64,000 bases of DNA, from the NCBI RefSeq assembly GCF_041053105.1, contig NZ_CP163444.1, forward strand, positions 3,348,001 through 3,412,000. Reading direction: 5' to 3'. The notes under the pieces were generated by a model. The model had not been told where the DNA came from. It did no database searches and saw only the letters and a program-made list of their open reading frames with translations. This document shows, one piece after another, positions 8,790 to 16,334 of the stretch; the first letter of the stretch is position 1; each line of letters begins with the position of its first letter. A program made the translations under genes and the position numbers. This stretch comes from Streptomyces sp. R44 (GTDB lineage: Bacteria > Actinomycetota > Actinomycetes > Streptomycetales > Streptomycetaceae).

Positions 8790-9440
8790 CTACGGCCGCG
8801 CCTTCGTCGGCACGCCGTCGACCAGCCGGGTCTCCGTGCATCCCAGCTCGTCGGCGACGTGCCGAGCCGCCGCATTGGCCAGAACGATCTGCTCGTCCCT
8901 GACGCCGGCGTGATCGGCCTCGTTCTCGTCCGCCCGCTCCAGCTCCGCATCGAGGACGATCTCGTGCGCCGGTGCCGGCATCCGGCAGGTGAAGTAGATC
9001 GAGGCGAAGAGGTCGGAGGAGGTCGCAAGGCGGCCGGTGGCGTACGTCGTCACGAGGTCCTTCGAGGCATCCCCACCCGGAACGGCCAGCGCCTCGCGCA
9101 CGGTGAGGGTCAGGACGTTCTTCCCGTCCTCCGCCGCCTCCAGCGTGCAGAACGGGATGCCCGCCATGCGCTTCTTGCCGCTCTGCGGCGTCCGCGCGGC
9201 CTTCCGCAGCTCGCTGACGACCCTGTCCGGCTCGGACCGGTTGCTCGTCAGCCGGACGCCCTCGCCGGCGACGGCCTGGAGGGCCGAGGCCACACGAGGC
9301 TCCTCGGCGAACCCACCGCAGACCTCCGAGGCCGACTGGCCCTTGGCTGCGGCATCGTCGGTTCCCTGCGTACAGCCGGTCGCCGCCATCACGAGCGCGG
9401 CGACCGGAAGCACGATCCTGTGGACTGTGGTGGTGCGCAT
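8790..9440 (-). CDS. ESX-associated secreted lipoprotein (module A, second copy)
   Basis: A 216-residue protein with a signal peptide and lipobox (ATGC, Cys23). The mature part starts with EVCGGF, contains FCTLEAA and YFTCRMPAPAHEI, and ends with LANAAARHVADELGC. The neighbour at 9453 has EACGGF, YCGLQSA, YFTCRLKAPAHEI and LANAAARDVSAKLGC in the same places, so these are tandem duplicates with four shared Cys positions that could form disulfides outside the cell. The family is unknown to me. It is the last gene of the minus-strand module A run and lies 12 bases after its paralog, so it is probably cotranscribed. Confidence 0.85.
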   Translation of the reverse strand: MRTTTVHRIVLPVAALVMAATGCTQGTDDAAAKGQSASEVCGGFAEEPRVASALQAVAGEGVRLTSNRSEPDRVVSELRKAARTPQSGKKRMAGIPFCTLEAAEDGKNVLTLTVREALAVPGGDASKDLVTTYATGRLATSSDLFASIYFTCRMPAPAHEIVLDAELERADENEADHAGVRDEQIVLANAAARHVADELGCTETRLVDGVPTKARP

Positions 9441-9452
9441 GGAACGACTCTC

Positions 9453-10118
9453 TCAGGAGGTCGTCGCGGCGGGCGCAGGCACCCCGGTCGCCAGCCCGTC
9501 CTCCCCCTGGCAGCCCAGCTTCGCCGAGACGTCACGCGCCGCCGCGTTGGCCAGGGTGATCAGGCGGGTGCGCTGCTCCATGTCCGTGTCCGGGACGCCC
9601 GCCGGGCCCCAGACGGTCATCTCGACGGTGATCTCGTGAGCGGGCGCCTTGAGACGGCAGGTGAAGTAGACGTGGCCGACGCCGGAGGAGGTGAAGGCCT
9701 CGAGCCCCGAGGTGTACGAGGTCACCTTGTCGGCGAGCTCCGGACCCAGGTACGGGCCCTTCCCCACCGCGTTCACCTCGATCTTGAGGTTCCGCGCCGC
9801 CTCCGCCGCGGACTGGAGGCCGCAGTACTTCACCGGCTGCGGCCGGTACGAGTCGCTCCACGGCGCGGCGGCATCCTCCCGCAGCCGGTCCAACGCCTTC
9901 TCCGGCTTCGACAGGTCGTCCTCGAAGCGCTCGCCGCCCAGAACGGCCTTGAGCGCCGCCGAGGTCTCCGGGGCCTTGGCGAAGCCCCCGCACGCCTCGG
10001 CCGCCGTCAGGCCGCCTTCGGGTGCCTTCGTGGCTTCCCCGCCATCGCCGCCGCCGCATCCGGTGAGGAGGGCGGCCATGGCGACGGCCGCCCCGATCCC
10101 GGTCAGTACAGACCGCAT
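9453..10118 (-). CDS. ESX-associated secreted lipoprotein (module A, first copy)
   Basis: A 221-residue protein. The start is ATG 10118, because it gives a proper signal peptide with lipobox LLTGC (Cys21); an open frame extends upstream but overlaps the previous gene. The ribosome site GAAGAAG lies inside the end of the upstream 772-aa gene, only 5 bases away, implying translational coupling. The mature part shares spaced cysteines and the YFTCRLKAPAHEI block with the paralog at 8790. As a lipid-anchored partner of a WXG-headed protein, it might hold the secreted protein at the surface or act as an immunity-like factor. That is inference from position only. Confidence 0.85.
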   Translation of the reverse strand: MRSVLTGIGAAVAMAALLTGCGGGDGGEATKAPEGGLTAAEACGGFAKAPETSAALKAVLGGERFEDDLSKPEKALDRLREDAAAPWSDSYRPQPVKYCGLQSAAEAARNLKIEVNAVGKGPYLGPELADKVTSYTSGLEAFTSSGVGHVYFTCRLKAPAHEITVEMTVWGPAGVPDTDMEQRTRLITLANAAARDVSAKLGCQGEDGLATGVPAPAATTS

Positions 10119-10123
10119 GTGCG

Positions 10124-12442
10124 TCACTTCTTCTCGTACGGGTCGGGCAGCGAGTTGTCGCGGGCGTGCATGCGCGAGTCCCGGACGTACTTGACCAGCT
10201 CCTCGTCGAGGTAGTTCCGGTCCTTCTCGCTCCAGCCGGGCGCGTTGGCGTAGGCGATGCCGGGGCGGAGGGCGTTCTCCTTGCCCATGGCCAACGCCTC
10301 GTCCGACAGGTCGTCCGACTTCTTCTTCAGCAGCTCGTCCTTCTCGTACTTCTCCGCCATGTCGTCGGCTTCCATGCCGATGACGGTCGTCACCGCGCCG
10401 CCCACCGTCTCGGCGGCCAGCGGTACCAGTACGCCACCGGCGCCGCCCGTCAGGACCGCGATGCCGCCCGCCGCCGCCGCGCCGACGCCGAACTTGACCC
10501 ATTCGGTCGTCCTGCCGACGGCCTTCTTGTGCTCCTCGGAGTCGTGCTCGTAGTCCTTGTCGATCTGCGCCATCCGGGACTCGTCCAGGATGCCCTGCGC
10601 CTCCGACCCGACGCGCAGTGTGGTCCGCGCGTCGGTGAGGTCCCGGTCGTCGAAGGTGGAGCCGGGCTTGGGGCCGACCTGGTCGAGGACGCTCGTCGTG
10701 TACAGCGACTCGGCCGCGGAGAGCGTGGAGTGGCCGGTCTCGCTCTGCGACACGATGCCCATGAAGTTGACGGCGTCGCCGCGGTTCCAGAGCAGCCCGG
10801 TGTCGAACTCGGAGCCGAACCGCGACCCGCCCTTGCCGTCGTTGAAGCCGAAGGGCGAGTTCCGCTTCTCCTCCATCGTCGTGTCGCTGTCCGTCTCCAG
10901 GGAGCGGTTCAGCTCGTCGATGTACGCGGCGCCCATCTTGCCGAGACTGTCGTCGATGCCCGGCTGCTCGTGCATGTACTTGGGGTCGCTGCCGTACCGC
11001 TCGACGACCTTCTGCATGATCTCAGCGTTCTCCTTGGTCCGTACGTCCTTGAGGCCCTCGGCCTCGGCGTCGTACGGGTGGCCGGTGGTCGCGGACTCCA
11101 GGGCGTGGCCGAGCGCGTTGTAGCCGGGCTCCTTGGTGCGGTCACCCTTGTCGTTGAGCTCCTCGGGCCACTCGCGGTCCTTGGTGAAGTAGTCGAACGG
11201 GTCGAGCTTCTTGTCGTCCTTGGTGTTCTCGGGCGTGAGGTCGATGTCGCCGTTGAAGAAGTCCGTGGACGCCTTCGGGTTGTGTCCGAGGCCTTCCATG
11301 AAGCCGACCATGGGGTCGTTGCCGAGGTCGCCGCCCATCCAGTTCAGGTGGCTCGGCATGCCGTTCAGCTGGCGCCAGGCGCGGTCGGCGGGCAGCGCCC
11401 CGTCGTGGGTCATCTTCCGCTCGGTGATGACGAGGCCGTTGCCGTAGTCCTTGAGGAACTTGTCGTCGTAGTCGCCGACGCGCATCAGGTTGGACATGAC
11501 CTGGAAGCCGTACGGGCTGGTGCCGCGCGTGTGGATCGGCTCGCTGCCGGCCTTGATGACGTCGGCCTTCCACTGCTCCATCTCGGGGCTGGTGGAATGG
11601 GTCGCGGTGGCGAGCGTCAGACTCCAGTTCGTCTGGAGTTCCTTGAGCTTGTCGCGGTGGTCGACGCCGAGCCGCGAGCCGTCGCTCGGGTCGCCCATGT
11701 CGGCCCAGTACTCCATGCTGCCCTTCGGCCCGACCTCCAGGGCGAACTTCTCGGCGAAGTACGGGTCCTTCTGGTTGGCCTTGAAGAGGGCGTTGAGCTT
11801 GTCGATCTCCTCGGGGGTGGCGTCGTCGCCCTTCTTGTACAGCTCGTAGGCGGCGTGCGCGTCCTCGGCGTCCTGCGCCTTCGAGGCGGCCTTGAGGGAG
11901 TCGTAGCTCGTGCCGGAGAAGTTCATCTTGTCGCCGCCGACGAGTCCGCGCAGGGCGCGGGAGGCGACGTCGTCGGCGTTGTTCGCCTTGTCGATCGCGG
12001 CCTTGATCGCCGAACGCATCGCCTCGAAGTCGGCCTGCTCGGGCTTGGGGCCGTCGTAGTCCTTCGCGCGGCGGTCGGGGTGGATCAGATAGCTGACGAC
12101 ACCGTCCGGATCGATGCGGATGCCCTTGCCCGGGGCCTCCGCCACGAGCTTCTCCAGCTCGGACTTGGCGGCCTGGAACTCGCTCTCCGCGTCCCGCAGG
12201 ATGTTGCGGATGCTGCTCGCCTCGGTGAGGGCGTCGCCGAACTCCTTGGCGGTCTTGCGGACGAACGCCTGCGTCACGCCGGCGTTCTCGCCCTTCCAGT
12301 CGGCCTTGTCGGCCTTGCCCTGGAGGCCGGTCTCCGCCTTCTCCTTGGTCTTCTCCAGCTTGGACACCGTCTCCGACCAGCCGGTGACAGCCTCTTTGAG
12401 GCCGCCGAGGTGGGCGTGGAGGACCTGGTCGAACTTCAGCAT
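10124..12442 (-). CDS. Large WXG-headed ESX-associated protein (module A)
   Basis: A 772-residue protein starting at ATG 12442 with GAGGGAAA upstream. Trp49-Lys50-Gly51 occupies exactly the same position as the W-x-G of the 779-aa paralog at 451, inside a charged helical head that resembles a fused WXG100 domain. The central domain is shared with the paralog (YGFQVMSNLMRVGDYD, GLGHNPKAS, YNALGHALESATTG). A hydrophobic Gly/Ala stretch near 630-660 precedes a Lys/Glu-rich tail ending PDPYEKK that has no counterpart in the paralog. Small partner upstream, lipoproteins downstream. A type VII substrate is the simplest reading; no enzymatic motif was recognised. Comparison of the two C-termini could show whether they are exchangeable effector tips. 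Confidence 0.85.
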   Translation of the reverse strand: MLKFDQVLHAHLGGLKEAVTGWSETVSKLEKTKEKAETGLQGKADKADWKGENAGVTQAFVRKTAKEFGDALTEASSIRNILRDAESEFQAAKSELEKLVAEAPGKGIRIDPDGVVSYLIHPDRRAKDYDGPKPEQADFEAMRSAIKAAIDKANNADDVASRALRGLVGGDKMNFSGTSYDSLKAASKAQDAEDAHAAYELYKKGDDATPEEIDKLNALFKANQKDPYFAEKFALEVGPKGSMEYWADMGDPSDGSRLGVDHRDKLKELQTNWSLTLATATHSTSPEMEQWKADVIKAGSEPIHTRGTSPYGFQVMSNLMRVGDYDDKFLKDYGNGLVITERKMTHDGALPADRAWRQLNGMPSHLNWMGGDLGNDPMVGFMEGLGHNPKASTDFFNGDIDLTPENTKDDKKLDPFDYFTKDREWPEELNDKGDRTKEPGYNALGHALESATTGHPYDAEAEGLKDVRTKENAEIMQKVVERYGSDPKYMHEQPGIDDSLGKMGAAYIDELNRSLETDSDTTMEEKRNSPFGFNDGKGGSRFGSEFDTGLLWNRGDAVNFMGIVSQSETGHSTLSAAESLYTTSVLDQVGPKPGSTFDDRDLTDARTTLRVGSEAQGILDESRMAQIDKDYEHDSEEHKKAVGRTTEWVKFGVGAAAAGGIAVLTGGAGGVLVPLAAETVGGAVTTVIGMEADDMAEKYEKDELLKKKSDDLSDEALAMGKENALRPGIAYANAPGWSEKDRNYLDEELVKYVRDSRMHARDNSLPDPYEKK

Positions 12443-12494
12443 CTGTTTCCCTCGTCAGCCGTGCGCGATCGTCGTGGCCGTCACCGGCTCAGGC

Positions 12495-12917
12495 TCATTT
12501 GAAGTGCTTGTCGATCTCGGACATGGAGAAGTTCGTGACCAGCGTCTCCTCGTGGTTGGCGTGGCTGATCACGGTGTCCTCGAGGTGGTTGTGGATGTGC
12601 GCGCAGGCGCTGAGGAGCGCCTCGGCCTGGCCGCGCCAGGTGTCCCACATCGTCCACATCGCCGAACCGGTCAGGAACCCGTCGCCGTCGAGACCCTTGG
12701 CCGCGGCGTCGGTCTGGGCGCCGGCGTGGAAGGCGTCCCGCTCGAACCAGTGGAAGAGCTCCTGGGCCTCGTTGCCGATGGCCTTGAGGTCGGCGGAGGT
12801 CACCTTGTAGTCGCTGGCACCGCCGCCACCGCCGCCGCCGGGGTCCATGGGCACGCTGTTGAGCCTCATCGCCGCGGTCTCGCTGCGGACTTGGCTCCAC
12901 TCCTCGTCGAACGACAT
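12495..12917 (-). CDS. Small WXG-like ESX-associated partner protein (module A)
   Basis: A 140-residue helical protein starting at ATG 12917 (ribosome site GGGGAAG). It begins MSFDEEW, has a Gly-rich linker near residues 31-38, and contains DTWRG near residue 95, a W-x-G turn typical of WXG100 proteins. It is clearly paralogous to the protein at 2806 (shared LTGSAM, SACAHIHNHL versus DACANISNHL, terminal HFK/YFK). It sits 52 bases before the large WXG-headed gene and 48 bases after the mycosin gene. It probably dimerises with, and is exported together with, the large protein. Confidence 0.83.
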   Translation of the reverse strand: MSFDEEWSQVRSETAAMRLNSVPMDPGGGGGGGASDYKVTSADLKAIGNEAQELFHWFERDAFHAGAQTDAAAKGLDGDGFLTGSAMWTMWDTWRGQAEALLSACAHIHNHLEDTVISHANHEETLVTNFSMSEIDKHFK

Positions 12918-12965
12918 CTACTTCCCCATGAGTGAGTTACGGACGGCCGACGGCAGGGGGCTTGC

Positions 12966-14198
12966 TCAGCCCCGCCGCGACCGGAGTACGGGTACGGCGA
13001 CGGCTGCCCCGATCACCACGACGGCCCCGATCCCGAGACCGATCCAGAGGCCGGTGTTGCCGCCGTCGCCCTTGGAGGCCTGGGGGGCGGGGGCCGGGGC
13101 GGGGACGGACTGCGACGGGGCGGGATCCGTCGAACCGGAGGCGGACGGGGTCGCCGTCGCGGTCTGGGCGAGGTCGTCGATGGGCCGGACGTCGGCGGGA
13201 CCGGGGTCGCCGGGCGTCTTCAGGGTGCGGAGAGGGCGGATGGCGCCGAAGCCGATGTAGTCGCTGCGCTTCTCGCCTCCCTTGGGCTTCGCGGCCGTGT
13301 CGAGCATGACCTTCAGCACCTGGTTGTTGGTCCAGTCGGGGTGCTTCGACCAGAGGAGCGCGGCAGCGGCGGAGGCCAGGGCGGTGGCGTCACTGGTACC
13401 GGTCGACTTGCACATGCCCGTCCCGCCGCCGCAGGCGTGCACCATGTCCTTGCCCGGTGCCACCAGGTCGACCTGGGAGCCGTACTGGGACGTCGAGACG
13501 TGCTTCGCCTTGTCGTCGACGGCGCCGACACCGACGACACCCGGGGTCGCCGCCGGATACTCGACCTGGTTGCCCTTGTCGGCGGTGTTCCCCGTCGACG
13601 CGAAGATCAACGACCCCTTGTCCAGCGCGTACTTCACCGCGTCGGTGAGTGCCTGCGAGCCCGCTCCCGCTCCGAGCGAGACGTTGATGACCTTGGCACC
13701 TGAGTCGGCCGCGTACTTGATCGCCGGCGGCACGACGCGATTGAACTCCTCGTCGCTGTCCGCCATGCTGCCTCCCCCTGCGTCGAGACCGGAGACACGG
13801 ATCGGAAGGATCTTGGCGCCCGGCGCCAGGCCGAAGGCTCCGGTGCCTCCGTCCCGGTCTCCGGTTCCGGCGATCAGGCCCGCCATACCGGTTCCGTGTC
13901 CGGTGTAGTCGGTGAACTGGTCACCGGACTCATCGGCCGCGAGGTCCTTGCCTTCCAGCACCTGACCGCGCAGGTCGGGGTTGGCCTTGTCCACGCCGGA
14001 GTCGATCACCGCGACGGTGACGCCCTTGCCGGTACTGAGCTGCCAGATCTCGTCCGCGCCCATGGCGTCCAAGTGCCATTGCTGGGCACGGAAGTTCTCC
14101 GCGTGGGCGGGCACGGAAGCGATGCCCACCAGCAGCATCCCCAAGGCGGCCGAGGCGGTGACTCGGGCACGGCTCCGACGAATACTGCTGGTACGCAT
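12966..14198 (-). CDS. mycP: Mycosin-like subtilisin protease of type VII secretion
   Basis: A 410-residue secreted, membrane-tethered serine protease of family S8. A signal peptide ends at AHA near residue 33. The catalytic triad is Asp66 (VIDSGVD), His101 (GHGTGMAG) and Ser269 (GTSDATA), with Asn204 (STGNT) as the oxyanion residue. A Pro/Ala-rich linker is followed by one C-terminal membrane helix (about 380-403) and a short RSRRG cytoplasmic end. This is exactly the mycosin layout, and in mycobacteria mycosins are structural and processing parts of ESX machines. It lies between the WXG-headed 499-aa gene and module A, which ties this cluster to type VII secretion. Start ATG 14198 has GAGGAAG upstream. 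The assignment to the mycosin family is firm; its substrate here is unknown. Confidence 0.93.
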   Translation of the reverse strand: MRTSSIRRSRARVTASAALGMLLVGIASVPAHAENFRAQQWHLDAMGADEIWQLSTGKGVTVAVIDSGVDKANPDLRGQVLEGKDLAADESGDQFTDYTGHGTGMAGLIAGTGDRDGGTGAFGLAPGAKILPIRVSGLDAGGGSMADSDEEFNRVVPPAIKYAADSGAKVINVSLGAGAGSQALTDAVKYALDKGSLIFASTGNTADKGNQVEYPAATPGVVGVGAVDDKAKHVSTSQYGSQVDLVAPGKDMVHACGGGTGMCKSTGTSDATALASAAAALLWSKHPDWTNNQVLKVMLDTAAKPKGGEKRSDYIGFGAIRPLRTLKTPGDPGPADVRPIDDLAQTATATPSASGSTDPAPSQSVPAPAPAPQASKGDGGNTGLWIGLGIGAVVVIGAAVAVPVLRSRRG

Positions 14199-14215
14199 CT
14201 GCTTCCTCGCGCTGA

Positions 14216-15715
14216 TCAGTCGATGACGGGCGGCGCCACGCGGCGGCCCTGCTGCCAGGTCTCCTCGTCCTCGACGAGGTAGTCGGGACGCTCTCCGTTC
14301 TGCTCCTCGCGGTCACCGGGCTTCGCGGCGTTGCCGCGGACGAGGCCCGAGCCACCGGCCGTGAAGGGCTTCCCGCCGCCCGCGGCGCCGGCGCGCTGCG
14401 CCTTGCCGCCGACGACTCCGCCGCTCTCACCGGCGAGGCGACGGCCGCCGCTGATGCCGTTCTGGCCGGCACCGCCGCCCATGGGGCCGCCCATGCCGTG
14501 GGCGCCGCCCATGCCGCGGCCCATGCCGGTCCGGTTCTGGCCGGTGGGCTCGTTGCCGACGACGGTGCTGCGCGGGATGCCGGTCTGCGGCCGGCCCGTG
14601 GTGCTGGGGACCTGGCGGCCACCGCTGATGCCTTCGCGGGGCATGCCGGGCCCGTTGCGGAGGCCGCCGGTCTGCGGGCCGCGCTGGGTACCGGTGCCGC
14701 CGGTGATGGGCGACGTGGGACCGAGGGGCCCCGGACCGCCGCCCTTCACGGTCAGCGGAGGCACGCCGGTCGTCACGAACGGAGGCGTGCCGCCGTCCGG
14801 CTTGGTGATCGGCGGCGGGCCGCCCGGGAGCTGCGTCGTCGGCACGGTGATGTCCGGCTTCGGCGGCGTCTTCACGCTGTCGATGCCCAGGTCCACCGGG
14901 GCGTCGGGCCGGACCTCGGGCTTGATGACGTGCGTCGGCCCGGTCGGGTCGCCGGTGGGCGGGACCGTGCGCGTGTCGGGCGTGGTCGGGGTGCTGGGCG
15001 GGTTGTGCGTGGTCCGCGTCCCCGTGCTCGTGTCCGTGCCGGTGGAGCGATGGCCGGTCTCCTGCGTGGAACCGATGTAGGAGCCGCTGTCCCGGGTGTC
15101 GGGTGCTTCCGGCACGAACGCCCCCGGCGGCGGCGGGAACGTGGGCGGCACCTGGTTCTTCATGCGGAGGCTCGACCACTGGTAGGCGGAGGAGAGGCGG
15201 TACATCTCGTCCGCCGCCGCCTGCTGGTTCTCCCGCTCCTTCGCCTCGATGGCCGCCAGCTCCTCACTGGGGGACATCTGGTTCCGGGCGTTGCGGGCGA
15301 TGGTCTGCGCGTCGGGGTCGTTGTGGTACTTCTGGGCGGCCGCCAGGTTCGCCTTGGCCGCCTCGTGCGAGGTGTACCGGGGGATGGCGCTCTGGGCCGA
15401 GGCGATGGCGGTCGAGTTGTCCTCCATGCAGACCGAGCCGTGCTCGGCGTAGTCCGACAGGCTCGTAGTCGAGTTGGCCACGTTCGTGGCCCACTCGACG
15501 AACGCCTTCTCGGCCTCGCCCTCCCAGTCCATGTTCCTCATGCTGGAGCGCAGCTCGCCGGCGATCTTGGCCATCTGCTCCGAGACGCTCTTCAACCGCC
15601 GCGCCGCGTCGCCCACGTAGAAGCTGCTCGCCTCATCCAGCCACGCCAGCATCTGCTCGTGCTTCATGGCAGCGAAGTTGGTTCCGCCGCCACCGCCGCC
15701 CTCTGCAGGCCTCAT
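14216..15715 (-). CDS. WXG-headed, Pro/Gly-rich PPE-like ESX protein
   Basis: A 499-residue protein. The N-terminal ~180 residues are helical with Trp64-Glu65-Gly66 (MDWEGEAEKAF) marking a WXG100/PPE-type hairpin. From about residue 195 the sequence turns into a long disordered region rich in Pro, Thr and Gly (PPTFPPPPG, GMGRGMGGAHGMGG). It ends with a short acidic, tryptophan-containing tail (EDEETWQQGRR). The design, a helical head with a long low-complexity tail, recalls PPE proteins and Streptomyces EsxAB-adjacent proteins. It follows the 151-aa gene by 44 bases and precedes mycP by 17, so it is in the same operon. Probably a secreted substrate or a surface scaffold; no enzyme motif seen. 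Confidence 0.85.
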   Translation of the reverse strand: MRPAEGGGGGGTNFAAMKHEQMLAWLDEASSFYVGDAARRLKSVSEQMAKIAGELRSSMRNMDWEGEAEKAFVEWATNVANSTTSLSDYAEHGSVCMEDNSTAIASAQSAIPRYTSHEAAKANLAAAQKYHNDPDAQTIARNARNQMSPSEELAAIEAKERENQQAAADEMYRLSSAYQWSSLRMKNQVPPTFPPPPGAFVPEAPDTRDSGSYIGSTQETGHRSTGTDTSTGTRTTHNPPSTPTTPDTRTVPPTGDPTGPTHVIKPEVRPDAPVDLGIDSVKTPPKPDITVPTTQLPGGPPPITKPDGGTPPFVTTGVPPLTVKGGGPGPLGPTSPITGGTGTQRGPQTGGLRNGPGMPREGISGGRQVPSTTGRPQTGIPRSTVVGNEPTGQNRTGMGRGMGGAHGMGGPMGGGAGQNGISGGRRLAGESGGVVGGKAQRAGAAGGGKPFTAGGSGLVRGNAAKPGDREEQNGERPDYLVEDEETWQQGRRVAPPVID

Positions 15716-15759
15716 CTGTCGCCTCTTCCCCGTGTCCCCGAAATTCTGTCCGCGCCCGA

Positions 15760-16215
15760 CTACTTGAAGGAGCCGTCGCCCTCGGCCGCGTCGGTGCCGC
15801 CGGCGCCCGCTTCCTTGTCCGCCTTCGTCTTGGCGTCGTAGGTGCGCTGGTGGATCTGGATCATCTTGCGCTTGACGTCGTCGTCCATCTCCTCCATGCC
15901 GTTCTTGGAGGCGACGACCGCGATCCCGAGGCCTTCCAGGCAGTCCTTGAGCAGGCCGGAGAGCTCGACCAGACTGTGGAGGGTCTCGTTGTAGGCCGAG
16001 TAGGCCCCCTGAGCCTCATTCCAGGCCGCCCCGCCACCGCCGAACTGGGTACGGGTGACCGGATCCGCCTTCAGCTTGCCCGCGCTCGCGCCGGAGCCGT
16101 CGAGCTGCTCGATGAGCGCGTCGACCCCCTGCTTGAACTTCTGCATGGAGTCGGCGCTGTACTTGACGGCCTGCGTCCGCATCCCGGACGTCATGCCCTC
16201 CATCTCGGCTCGCAT
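15760..16215 (-). CDS. WXG100-like helical protein, first gene of the ESX-associated operon
   Basis: A 151-residue soluble helical protein. I start it at ATG 16215 rather than the longer open frame because GGGGAGGAG lies 5 bases upstream. The sequence shows two helical halves separated by a GGGGAAWNEAQG segment (Trp followed three residues later by Ala-Gln-Gly, a loose W-x-G-like turn), and a Lys/Asp-rich tail. Size and heptad-like spacing suit an EsxA/EsxB-type protein or an ESX chaperone. It leads the minus-strand operon that continues into the PPE-like and mycosin genes. Confidence 0.78.
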   Translation of the reverse strand: MRAEMEGMTSGMRTQAVKYSADSMQKFKQGVDALIEQLDGSGASAGKLKADPVTRTQFGGGGAAWNEAQGAYSAYNETLHSLVELSGLLKDCLEGLGIAVVASKNGMEEMDDDVKRKMIQIHQRTYDAKTKADKEAGAGGTDAAEGDGSFK

Positions 16216-16334
16216 GCCCGCTCCTCCCCCGTGAACCCACCATGCCGTCAACGGCACAAGTCTAGAAGTTCACTGTAGTCAGGAACGACGACAGTCCGCA
16301 CCTCCCGGTTGCACAAGCAACGGACATCACATGG

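Noticed and set aside
16216..16334. A GTTC-N11-GAAC partial repeat near 16270 as an operator of the ESX operon.
   Set aside because: Four-base arms with wide spacing are expected by chance.
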